A stretch of DNA of 12,191 nucleotides from Oscillospiraceae bacterium (GTDB lineage: Bacteria; Bacillota; Clostridia; Oscillospirales; CAG-272), in assembly GCA_015065045.1 (NCBI GenBank), contig SVRB01000041.1, positions 1 to 12,191 of the forward strand, in the 5' to 3' direction. Below, piece after piece: positions 6,283-12,191 of this stretch (within the stretch, counting starts at the first letter, position 1; every line of letters begins with the position of its first letter). The position numbers and the translations under genes are program-made. The notes under the pieces were generated by a model that had not been told where the DNA came from, did not search any database, and saw only the letters and a list, made by a program, of their open reading frames with translations.

Positions 6283-6779
6283 TGAATCGTTCGGTTAGCA
6301 ATTCGCGAAAAAAATCAAGTATCAGTGTAATCGATATACTTATACTTATCACCGTTATAACCTGTATAGTAGGTACGTTTTTACATTATAAGCTTTACGA
6401 AAAGCAAAACGCTATCAAAAAAGATCACGAATGCGCGGTTTCGGTTTTGATCAGCGCAATAGAGCCTGAGATAGCAGAACAGCTATCGGTTGGCGATAAG
6501 CTTTATTTTAAAGATAATACGGAGTTCGGTACTATAGCGGAGGTGTCGGCGGTTGATGCTTCCGTGTATTATACAAACTCAAAGAATGAGATTGCAGAGG
6601 GACTTGATTCGACAAAGAGAGACGTAACGATTATTGTCAACGTTGCGGGGGCGGTTGGAGAAAGCGGTTTTCTCGCAAACGGCAAAAAATATGTCGCATC
6701 AGGTATGGAAATTGAACTGATTTCGGCTTCATTTTCGGGAAAAGGGCTTGTTTTTGACGTAAAACAGCATATTGAATAG
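6279..6779 (+). CDS. Single-pass membrane protein, DUF4330-like (second of two paralogs)
   Basis: 166 residues with the same plan as the preceding protein: basic N-terminus, VIDILILITVITCIVGTFL as the transmembrane helix (about 18-37), then an extracytoplasmic domain. Parallels to its neighbour include V/I-I-D-I/V-L-x-L-I at the helix start, a strand before a helix ending in L-S-V-G-D/I-N-I-G-D (residue about 74), and F-G-T-I-A-E-V matching I-G-Q-V-I-D-V. These point to an old tandem duplication with strong divergence. ATG 6279 overlaps the previous stop; ATG 6282 is equally possible, because GAGGTGA (6268-6274) is 4 bases from the first and 7 from the second. It is the last gene before a new promoter. 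Function unknown; heteromer formation with its paralog is an inference. Confidence 0.7.
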   Translation: MMNRSVSNSRKKSSISVIDILILITVITCIVGTFLHYKLYEKQNAIKKDHECAVSVLISAIEPEIAEQLSVGDKLYFKDNTEFGTIAEVSAVDASVYYTNSKNEIAEGLDSTKRDVTIIVNVAGAVGESGFLANGKKYVASGMEIELISASFSGKGLVFDVKQHIE

Positions 6780-6809
6780 TTGTTGTTTAATAAATATGCT
6801 AAAAACCCC

Positions 6810-6838
6810 TTGATTTTATTTTACTAATGTATTATAAT
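6810..6838 (+). promoter_or_regulatory. Sigma-A promoter of the HPr gene
   Basis: TTGATT (6810-6815), 17-base spacer, TATAAT (6833-6838). The predicted transcript start is near 6845, giving a 5' leader of about 55 bases. No cre-like or other operator was recognised nearby. Confidence 0.82.
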
Positions 6839-6899
6839 AGCCGTAGATATATTAGTTTATTAACAGTATTTTATATGATTGATAGGAGCGAATGATACA

Positions 6900-7163
6900 A
6901 TGATTTCACGCGATGTAATGATAAGCAACAATATTGGTTTGCACGCACGTCCCGCTACGTTTTTTATCCAGAAGGCAAACTCATTTAAATGTTCTATATG
7001 GGTTGAAAAGGAAGAGCGTCGTGTTAATGCAAAGAGCTTGCTTGGTGTGCTTTCACTCGGAATTGTTAAGGGAATGACAATTACTGTTATGGCAGACGGT
7101 CCCGATGAAAACGAGGCAGTTGACGGTTTGATCGAGCTTGTAAACACAGGCTTCGGTGAATAA
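6900..7163 (+). CDS. ptsH: Phosphocarrier protein HPr of the PTS
   Basis: 87 residues from ATG 6900, the normal size of HPr. GLHARPAT (13-20) carries the phosphoryl-accepting histidine and NAKSLLGVLSLGI (43-55) the regulatory serine. Counting from ATG 6900 these fall exactly at His15 and Ser46, the numbering of Bacillus HPr, which argues against the longer TTG start at 6879. HPr takes phosphate from enzyme I (PEP-dependent) and passes it to sugar-specific EIIA proteins; in Firmicutes HPr kinase phosphorylates Ser46 and the product works with CcpA in catabolite repression. AGGAG (6884-6888) lies 11 bases before the start, slightly long. The gene stands alone between its own promoter and terminator with no ptsI next to it. 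A Crh-type paralog would lack His15; this one retains it, so a full PTS carrier is likely. Confidence 0.93.
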   Translation: MISRDVMISNNIGLHARPATFFIQKANSFKCSIWVEKEERRVNAKSLLGVLSLGIVKGMTITVMADGPDENEAVDGLIELVNTGFGE

Positions 7164-7190
7164 TCAAAATATATTTCAGATTATTAAAAA

Positions 7191-7227
7191 ACGGACATTG
7201 ACATTTGTGGCATTGTCCGTCTTTTTT
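7191..7227 (+). terminator. Rho-independent terminator after ptsH
   Basis: ACGGACA (7191-7197) pairs with TGTCCGT (7214-7220). Further pairs with two mismatches extend inward, and T6 follows at 7222-7227. A run of As precedes the stem. It isolates the HPr gene from uvrC. Confidence 0.9.
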
Positions 7228-7279
7228 GTATAAAAATACGTATTTCTTGTAAAGACTGATAAAAAAGGAGATGAAGCGA

Positions 7280-9127
7280 ATGGCTCAGAATATAGAATAT
7301 TTGCTTGAAAAAGCTTTGAGCTTGCCGCTGTCTCCCGGTGTTTATATAATGCGTGATGAATCGAGGAAGGTTATATACGTCGGCAAATCACGCGCTTTGA
7401 AAAACCGTGTCTCGCAGTATTTCAGAAAAAACAGCAAGCACGATAAGAAAACGATTTTTATGGTGTCAAAGGTGCGCGACTTTGACTATATGCTGACCGA
7501 TACGGAGAATGAGGCTTTGGCTCTTGAAAGTCAGCTTATTAAGCAATATTCTCCGAAATATAATATAAAGCTAAAGGATGGCAAGAACGCGCCTTATATT
7601 AGAATACAGATGAACGATGAATACCCAAAAGCAGAGGTCGTTTATTCGAGAAAGAATGACGGAGCAAAGTATTTTGGCCCGTATTCGACTATTTCCTCGG
7701 CTTATGGGGTGTTGAAAACCGTACAGAAGTGCTTTAAGGTTCATTCTTGTAACAGACGTTTTCCAAAGGATATAGGCAAGGACAGGCCTTGCTTGTATTG
7801 CCAGATAGGTGACTGCGTCGGGCCTTGCACGGGTAAAATATCGAGCGATGAATATAGAGAAATATATAAGCAGATAGTGTTATTTTTGCGCGGATCTTTT
7901 ACCGAGGTAAAGAAAAGATTGACCGAGAAGATGGAGCTGTTTTCCGAGAATTTAAGGTTTGAGGAGGCTGCCGTTTACAGAGATAGGATCGAGGCTTTGG
8001 CTAAGGTTTGGCAAAGACATAAGATCGTAGGATCCCCCGATGCCGAGCATGACGTTTTTGCTCTTTATACGGATGACGCCGTTTCTTGTATGGTGGTGTT
8101 TTTTGTTCGTGAAGGAAGAATAACAAACAGTGAGCATTATATATTTACTCCTGACGAGCTTTTGAGTACCGAAGATCTGCAGTCGTTTTTGTATGATTTT
8201 TATGCAAAGAGAGGCGACGTTCCAAGGGAACTGTTGCTTTCATTTGATCTCGGCGAGGATAGAATTGGACTTGAGGAGTCATTACGACTTATAGCTGAGA
8301 GAAAGGTCGTTGTCAAAACGCCTGAGCGCGGCGAGTATAAGAAGCTTTGCGATATGGTATACGAGAACGCCGCTCGGCACGCGTATCAGTATAAAGAGGG
8401 CAGAGAGGCTGACGAGTCGATCCTTGTTAAGCTTGCTCAAATGCTGCAGCTCGAGGTAGTGCCCGAGAGGATCGAGAGCTTTGATATCTCCAATTACGGT
8501 AAAGAAAATATAACTGCCGGAATGGTGGTTGCCGAAAACGGCAGGATGAAGAAAAGTGAATATAGATTATTCAAGATAAAAGGCTTGTCCGATAAACAGG
8601 ATGACTATTCGGCGATGGCTGAGGCTGTGCGCAGACGCTTTGAAAGGGCAAAGCAGGGAGACGAGGGATTTTCAGTTCTTCCCGACCTGATATTGCTTGA
8701 CGGCGGAAAGGGGCACGTTTCGGTTATAAAAGAGGTTCTTTCGAATATGGAAGTCGACGTTCCCGTATTCGGTATGGCTAAGGATGATTATCATAAGACG
8801 CGTACTCTTTGCGATGAAGAGAACGAGATAAGCATTGCAAAGGAAAAGCAGGTGTATATGCTTGTATATAAGATACAGGAAGAGGTGCACCGTTTTACAA
8901 TTTCAAAAATGCGCGCGTCGAAGGAAAAGTCGCTTAAAAAATCCGTTCTTGAGGAGATAGACGGAATAGGTAAGGAAAAGGCGAAGAAGATATTGGCTCA
9001 TTTCAAGAGCCTTTCGGCATTGAAGAAGGCTTCGCTTGATGAGATAAAATGTGTTAAGGGAATATCAGACAAGAACGCTGAAGCGGTGTTTGATTATTTC
9101 TGCGATAAAGGGGAGAATGATTTATGA
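7280..9127 (+). CDS. uvrC: Excinuclease ABC subunit C (UvrC)
   Basis: 615 residues, full length. UvrC makes both incisions around a DNA lesion in nucleotide excision repair after UvrB is loaded. Domains in order: GIY-YIG nuclease for the 3' cut (about 18-95; GVYIMRDE at 20-27, VIYVGKSRALKNRV at 31-44); a cysteine-rich linker with C151, C157, C171, C174, C179 and C183; the UVR motif that binds UvrB (about 208-243, LRFEEAAVYRDRI); the RNase H-like nuclease for the 5' cut, with Asp402 in FDISNYG, Asp474 in ILLDGGKGH and His537 in HRF; and two C-terminal helix-hairpin-helix motifs (about 555-608, EEIDGIGKEKAKKIL). The frame opens at ATG 7271, but AAGGAG (7265-7270) touches that codon and is 9 bases from ATG 7280, so 7280 is chosen. 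It overlaps rsmD by ATGA. Confidence 0.97.
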   Translation: MAQNIEYLLEKALSLPLSPGVYIMRDESRKVIYVGKSRALKNRVSQYFRKNSKHDKKTIFMVSKVRDFDYMLTDTENEALALESQLIKQYSPKYNIKLKDGKNAPYIRIQMNDEYPKAEVVYSRKNDGAKYFGPYSTISSAYGVLKTVQKCFKVHSCNRRFPKDIGKDRPCLYCQIGDCVGPCTGKISSDEYREIYKQIVLFLRGSFTEVKKRLTEKMELFSENLRFEEAAVYRDRIEALAKVWQRHKIVGSPDAEHDVFALYTDDAVSCMVVFFVREGRITNSEHYIFTPDELLSTEDLQSFLYDFYAKRGDVPRELLLSFDLGEDRIGLEESLRLIAERKVVVKTPERGEYKKLCDMVYENAARHAYQYKEGREADESILVKLAQMLQLEVVPERIESFDISNYGKENITAGMVVAENGRMKKSEYRLFKIKGLSDKQDDYSAMAEAVRRRFERAKQGDEGFSVLPDLILLDGGKGHVSVIKEVLSNMEVDVPVFGMAKDDYHKTRTLCDEENEISIAKEKQVYMLVYKIQEEVHRFTISKMRASKEKSLKKSVLEEIDGIGKEKAKKILAHFKSLSALKKASLDEIKCVKGISDKNAEAVFDYFCDKGENDL

Positions 9128-9684
9128 GAATAATTACGGGAAGCGCAAGAGGAATAAAGCTTGAAACTCTTGAGGGACTTGAAACAAGACCTACACCTGA
9201 GAGGGTTAAGGAATCCGTTTTCAGTATGCTTCAGTTTGAGCTTGAGAATAGACGTGTGCTTGACTTATTTGCGGGAAGCGGTCAGATGGGACTCGAGGCT
9301 TTGAGCAGAGGGGCTTTAGGTTGTACTTTTGTTGAAAAAAGCCTTGACGCTATGGAGATAGTAAAAAAGAACGCCCGTAAGACAAAGCTTTGGGATAAGT
9401 GCAAGATAGTTAACGTTGATTATAAGGATTTTTTGCGAAGCTCAAGAACGAGAGAGAAGTTTGATATAGTTTTTCTCGATCCCCCCTATTCTCAAAAGAT
9501 AATTCCTGAAATATTGGAAAGTTTGATAAAGTTTGATATGCTCAACAATAACGCAAAGGTTATTTGTGAAAGCGAAGACGATATAGCATATGAATGTAAT
9601 GGGCTTGAAACGGTCAAGCACAGCAAATACGGCAGAGTGTTTATAACTGTACTTTCTAAGAGAGGTGAAAATGCTGATGAGTAA
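9124..9684 (+). CDS. rsmD: 16S rRNA (guanine-966-N2)-methyltransferase RsmD
   Basis: 186 residues. MRIITGSARGIKL (1-13) and TRPTPERVKESVFSML (21-36) are the RsmD N-terminal signature; VLDLFAGSGQMGLEALSRGA (45-64) is the SAM-binding motif I and FLDPPY (117-122) the catalytic motif IV of N-methyltransferases acting on exocyclic amines. It methylates the 2-amino group of a guanine (G966 in E. coli) in helix 31 of 16S rRNA in the small subunit. The start overlaps the uvrC stop by four bases and GGGGAG (9110-9115) sits 8 bases upstream inside uvrC. The end overlaps coaD by 8 bases. The rsmD-coaD pair is common across bacteria, so the context supports the call. Confidence 0.95.
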   Translation: MRIITGSARGIKLETLEGLETRPTPERVKESVFSMLQFELENRRVLDLFAGSGQMGLEALSRGALGCTFVEKSLDAMEIVKKNARKTKLWDKCKIVNVDYKDFLRSSRTREKFDIVFLDPPYSQKIIPEILESLIKFDMLNNNAKVICESEDDIAYECNGLETVKHSKYGRVFITVLSKRGENADE

Positions 9685-10165
9685 AAAAATCAAAAGAGTT
9701 CTTATTCCCGGTACGTTTGACCCTGTAACGATCGGCCATTATAATATTATAAAGCGTTGCTCGGAAATGTTTGACGAGGTTTACGTTGTTGCTTTTCAGA
9801 ACACCGAGAAAAAGGGAAAGGGTGTTTTTACTCCCGACGATTGCTTGAATATGCTTAAAATCGCAGTAAGCGATCTTGATAACGTATACGCTGATCTTAC
9901 AGATGTTTTGGTGGTTGATTACGCCAAGGAAAAGAATATTGATTTTATCGTAAAGGGCGTAAGGGATACTATTGATTTCGAATATGAATACAGTCTTTTT
10001 GCGATAAACAAAAGCATTGGCGGATATGATACGGTGTTTATTCCGTCTCTTCCCGAGTATAAGCATATAAGCTCTACGTTCGTTCGTGATATGATCAAGT
10101 ACGGAAGGGATATTTCAGAGTACGTTCCGAAGGGCGTTAGCGAGTATATAAAAGAGAAAAAATAA
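9677..10165 (+). CDS. coaD: Phosphopantetheine adenylyltransferase CoaD
   Basis: 162 residues. It transfers AMP from ATP to 4'-phosphopantetheine, the penultimate step of coenzyme A synthesis. The nucleotidyltransferase motif is GTFDPVTIGHYNII (residues 10-23, with the T/H-x-G-H core), KGVRDTIDFEYEY (about 91-103) supplies the conserved Arg and the D-F-E-Y-E stretch, and SSTFVRDMIKYGRDISEYVP (about 131-150) is the ISST-type ATP loop and family C-terminus. Three in-frame starts exist: GTG 9665, ATG 9671 and ATG 9677. AGAGGTGA (9661-9668) overlaps the first and is only 2 bases from the second, but 8 from ATG 9677; the resulting N-terminus MSKKIKRVLIPGTF also has the family length. It ends the uvrC-rsmD-coaD unit before a terminator. 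Confidence 0.96.
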   Translation: MSKKIKRVLIPGTFDPVTIGHYNIIKRCSEMFDEVYVVAFQNTEKKGKGVFTPDDCLNMLKIAVSDLDNVYADLTDVLVVDYAKEKNIDFIVKGVRDTIDFEYEYSLFAINKSIGGYDTVFIPSLPEYKHISSTFVRDMIKYGRDISEYVPKGVSEYIKEKK

Positions 10166-10197
10166 AAATTTCTCCCCATAATTGTATATGTAAGTAC

Positions 10198-10236
10198 GAA
10201 CAGTCTTTGTTTTTTAACAAGGGCTGTTCTTTTTTT
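10198..10236 (+). terminator. Rho-independent terminator after coaD
   Basis: A 14-bp stem, GAACAGTCTTTGTT (10198-10211) with AACAAGGGCTGTTC (10216-10229), including two G-U pairs and closing a T4 loop, is followed by T7 (10230-10236). It separates the uvrC-rsmD-coaD unit from the division gene cluster. Confidence 0.92.
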
Positions 10237-10380
10237 GTAAAAATTTGGACAAAACGGAAAATTATATGGGTTTGATTTTGTCTTATTTTGTTAAATATTG
10301 AAAAATGTTTGTGCATATTTTACAAATCAGACCCCCTCTGAGTTGTTAAAATGATAAAGTTACAGAAATTATAAAAAAAC
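10237..10380. other. AT-rich intergenic stretch upstream of the mraZ promoter
   Basis: No coding frame with a ribosome binding site was seen. Two inverted repeats are visible: GACAAAA (10248-10254) with TTTTGTC (10276-10282), and TCAGA (10327-10331) with TCTGA (10337-10341) around CCCCC. An A7 tract (10373-10379) lies just upstream of the mraZ -35 and could act like an UP element. Confidence 0.5.
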
Positions 10381-10382
10381 TC

Positions 10383-10411
10383 TTGAAAAAAATATGCGTT
10401 TGCTGTACAAT
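10383..10411 (+). promoter_or_regulatory. Sigma-A promoter of the mraZ (dcw) operon
   Basis: TTGAAA (10383-10388), 17-base spacer, TACAAT (10406-10411). The expected transcript start is near 10418, which lies in the first MraZ box. The leader to mraZ is then about 150 bases. Confidence 0.8.
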
Positions 10412-10414
10412 ATT

Positions 10415-10461
10415 AGTGGTGTAAAGTGTAGTGAAGTGTCACCAAAGTGGTGCTAAAGTGT
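10415..10461 (+). promoter_or_regulatory. MraZ operator: five phased AGTG boxes
   Basis: The core AGTG starts at 10415, 10425, 10435, 10446 and 10457, spaced 10, 10, 11 and 11 bases, so all boxes face one side of the helix. In context the boxes are TTAGTGG, AAAGTGT, GAAGTGT, AAAGTGG and AAAGTGT. MraZ proteins bind tandem repeats in front of their own gene; AAAGTGT/G is the box described for Mycoplasma MraZ. Here the array runs from about -3 to +44 relative to the predicted start, suggesting that MraZ bound here would block initiation or early elongation (inference). Confidence 0.85.
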
Positions 10462-10570
10462 ATTGATGTAGCATAAGTTTGCATCAAGTAAGCTTTTAGC
10501 GCTCTGTGATGCTTGATTTTTGCGCCGTTTTGAACGTTGTTAATTAGTTTTATACAGGGAGGTGAGTTAA

Positions 10571-11002
10571 ATGATCGGCGAATATATGTTTACGGGTGAA
10601 TATAAGCACTCCATTGACCCCAAAAACAGAATGTTTTTACCCTCGGCTATGCGTGAAGAGCTTGGCGAAGAGGTTTTTGTGGTAAGAGGGGTTGATAGCT
10701 GTATTGCCGTTTATCCCAAAGAATCTTGGGAATCATTTACAGAAAAACTCAACTCACTTCCGGAAATACAGGCAAGACGAGTTAAGAGAACACTTATGGC
10801 TTCTGCTGTTAAGACAAAAATTGACGGACAGGGCAGAGTTCTCATTTCTCAAAACCACAAGGCTTATGCAGGTCTTGATAAGAACGTATACGTTATCGGC
10901 GTTGGTAACCATATTGAAATATGGGATGAAGATAAGTGGATCGCTGAAAACGATATGAACTCCGAAGAGCTTGCAGAAACACTTATGGCTCTTGGATTCT
11001 GA
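10571..11002 (+). CDS. mraZ: Transcriptional regulator MraZ
   Basis: 143 residues, the usual length. MraZ is a ring-forming DNA-binding protein built of two SpoVT/AbrB-like halves; each half has its DxxxR motif, here DPKNR (16-20) and DGQGR (85-89). FTGEYKHSIDPKNRMFLP (7-24) is the family N-terminus. It autoregulates the division and cell wall cluster; five matching boxes lie upstream. GGAGG (10558-10562) is 8 bases from ATG 10571. Many family members begin at the residue equivalent to the inner ATG 10586, so five extra residues at the N-terminus are possible, but the Shine-Dalgarno spacing favours 10571. The TGA stop shares one base with the rsmH ATG (TGATG), so the genes are coupled. Confidence 0.96.
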   Translation: MIGEYMFTGEYKHSIDPKNRMFLPSAMREELGEEVFVVRGVDSCIAVYPKESWESFTEKLNSLPEIQARRVKRTLMASAVKTKIDGQGRVLISQNHKAYAGLDKNVYVIGVGNHIEIWDEDKWIAENDMNSEELAETLMALGF

Positions 11003-11943
11003 TGGGAATCGTATTTTCACATTACTCCGTTTTACTGAACGAATGTATAGACGGACTTAATATAAAACCGAACGGAATATACGTTGACTTGACAACGGGC
11101 GGAGCAGGTCATTCTTACGAGATAGTAAAAAGGCTGACCGACGGCGGAAAGCATATAGCTCTTGACAGAGACGATGATGCTTTGGCTGCGGCAAGGCAGA
11201 GACTTGCTGAATATTCCGATAGAGTTATATTTGTTAAAGATAACTTCAGAAATATAGGAAGCGTACTCGACGAGCTTGGAATAAAAGAGGTCGACGGAGT
11301 GATAGCCGATCTTGGTGTATCGTCGTATCAGCTTGATACGGCAGAGAGAGGTTTTTCCTATAATAACGAAGGATACCTTGATATGAGAATGAATAAGTCG
11401 GATGCTTTGACGGCTTATGAAGTTGTTAATACATACTCAAAGGATAAACTGAAACAGATCATATACGATTACGGCGAGGAAAAGTTTGCTCCCCGTATAG
11501 CGAGCTTCATTGAAGAAGCGAGAGCGGAAAAGCCTATTGAAACGACAGCGGAGCTTTGCGAGATAATTAAGTCTGCAATACCGCAAAAGGCAAGAATAGA
11601 CGGTCCGCATCCGGCGAAGAGAACGTTTCAGGCAATCAGAATAGAAGTGAACGGAGAGCTTGATGCTATTGAGCCGGCGATTACTGCGGCGGCAGAAAGA
11701 CTTAAGGTAGGCGGCAGACTTGCTGTAATATCCTTCCACTCACTTGAAGACAGAATAGTTAAAAAGAGTTTTGCATCACTTGTTAAAGGATGCACATGTC
11801 CGTCAGATTTTCCGATATGTATGTGCGGCAAAAAGCCGATGTTACAGCTTGTGTCGAGAAAGCCTATATTGCCTTCTGCAAAAGAGCTTGAGGAAAATCC
11901 GAGATCAAGAAGCGCAAAGCTTCGTGTAGCAGAGAGAATTTGA
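11002..11943 (+). CDS. rsmH: 16S rRNA (cytosine-1402-N4)-methyltransferase RsmH
   Basis: 313 residues, formerly called MraW. It methylates N4 of C1402 in the decoding centre of 16S rRNA using SAM. Signatures in order: HYSVLLNECIDGL (7-19), VDLTTGGAGHS (28-38; SAM motif I), LDRDDDAL (54-61), DLGVSSYQLD (103-112) followed by RGFSY and LDMRM, HPAKRTFQAIRIEVNGEL (203-220), SFHSLEDRIVK (244-254), and the four cysteines C264, C266, C273 and C275 in the CTCP..CMC segment. I see no good Shine-Dalgarno before ATG 11002; the one-base overlap with the mraZ stop suggests translation by reinitiation. Gene order mraZ-rsmH is the standard start of the dcw cluster. Confidence 0.97.
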   Translation: MGIVFSHYSVLLNECIDGLNIKPNGIYVDLTTGGAGHSYEIVKRLTDGGKHIALDRDDDALAAARQRLAEYSDRVIFVKDNFRNIGSVLDELGIKEVDGVIADLGVSSYQLDTAERGFSYNNEGYLDMRMNKSDALTAYEVVNTYSKDKLKQIIYDYGEEKFAPRIASFIEEARAEKPIETTAELCEIIKSAIPQKARIDGPHPAKRTFQAIRIEVNGELDAIEPAITAAAERLKVGGRLAVISFHSLEDRIVKKSFASLVKGCTCPSDFPICMCGKKPMLQLVSRKPILPSAKELEENPRSRSAKLRVAERI

Positions 11944-12016
11944 TCTTCATATTGGCCGTGGGAAGCCGATGTGATTTTAGGGAATAAAAAAGGAATAGAT
12001 TTAGGGGGAAAGCGGA

Positions 12017-12191
12017 ATGACATACGAAAAGTCGTATGAAGAACAAAAAAATAAGTCGAAAAATGTCCGTACGAACGCGGATGTTGCTGCAAAAAGACAG
12101 ATTTCCGCGAAAAATAATACAAAAACACGTGCTGTGGCAATATCCCACGCACTTGAATCAGAAAATATAAAAGTCGTTGCTGCTGTAAACG
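12017..12191 (+). CDS. Start of an unidentified gene in the usual ftsL position (cut by window edge)
   Basis: The frame is open from ATG 12017 to the window end: 58 codons plus one base. AGGGGG (12003-12008) lies 8 bases upstream, a strong ribosome binding site, and the gene begins 73 bases after rsmH with no terminator between. The visible part is hydrophilic and rich in Lys, Asn and Ser, with no membrane segment yet. In dcw clusters rsmH is usually followed by ftsL, a short bitopic division protein whose cytoplasmic N-terminus precedes one helix and a coiled coil. The position therefore suggests an FtsL-like protein with a long basic N-terminus, but nothing in the sequence seen proves it. 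Confidence 0.6.
   Translation, partial: MTYEKSYEEQKNKSKNVRTNADVAAKRQISAKNNTKTRAVAISHALESENIKVVAAVN

Noticed and set aside
7198..7234. A perfect TTGACA (7198-7203) and a TATAAA (7229-7234) upstream of uvrC as a promoter.
   Set aside because: The spacer is 25 bases, too long, and TTGACA lies within the ptsH terminator stem. TTGTGG (7205-7210) with an 18-base spacer to the same TATAAA is possible but weak, so no uvrC promoter is called.
10248..10282. GACAAAA/TTTTGTC inverted repeat as a regulator site or terminator.
   Set aside because: The arms are 7 bp and A/T-rich with a 21-base gap in AT-rich DNA; such pairs arise easily by chance, and no T tract or neighbouring target supports a role.
11953..11988. 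An 11-codon frame starting at TTG 11953 between rsmH and the last gene.
   Set aside because: No Shine-Dalgarno, very short and no recognisable leader-peptide feature.

Overview
The window looks like a chromosomal segment of a low- to mid-GC member of the Bacillota, most likely class Clostridia (a gut Oscillospirales/Ruminococcus-type organism). The reasons are an HPr that keeps both His15 and the Firmicutes-specific regulatory Ser46, strong GGAGG-type ribosome binding sites, frequent AGA/ATA codons, a Clostridia-like coaD then mraZ-rsmH order, and intergenic repeats of a kind common in gut Clostridia. Every gene I could support is on the plus strand. The taxonomic placement is inference.

Layout. 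(1) Positions 1-1107: the end of an ABC exporter ATPase, overlapping by ATGA an ABC-2 type permease. (2) 1127-2256: a promoter, an unrecognised two-helix membrane protein, an ElaA-type GNAT acetyltransferase and a strong intrinsic terminator. (3) 2290-2520: a gene-free stretch carrying three hairpin-rich repeat-like elements. (4) 2585-6779: one promoter followed by rimM, trmD, a large O-antigen ligase/polymerase-like membrane protein and two tandem paralogous single-pass membrane proteins (DUF4330-like). There is no terminator or obvious promoter between these genes, so they can be one operon joining ribosome/tRNA maturation to a surface-polysaccharide module. (5) 6810-7227: a monocistronic HPr unit with its own promoter and terminator. 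(6) 7280-10236: uvrC, rsmD and coaD with overlapping ends and a terminator. (7) 10383-12191: the start of the division and cell wall (dcw) cluster: promoter, a helically phased array of MraZ boxes, a leader of about 150 nt, mraZ, rsmH and the beginning of a gene in the usual ftsL position.

Four promoters each match a sigma-A consensus with a 17-bp spacer. Together with four intrinsic terminators they divide the window into transcription units. For several genes (the membrane protein at 1194, trmD, the ligase-like gene, HPr, uvrC, coaD) the longest open frame starts too early, and the Shine-Dalgarno position, promoter position or family residue numbering points to an internal start; coordinates below use those starts.

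Most of the window is ordinary core genome. The parts most worth a second look are the MraZ operator array and its leader, the ligase-like/DUF4330/DUF4330 module attached to rimM-trmD, the repeat cluster upstream of rimM, and the unknown membrane protein. I did not see convincing evidence of a wholly new defence or mobile system.
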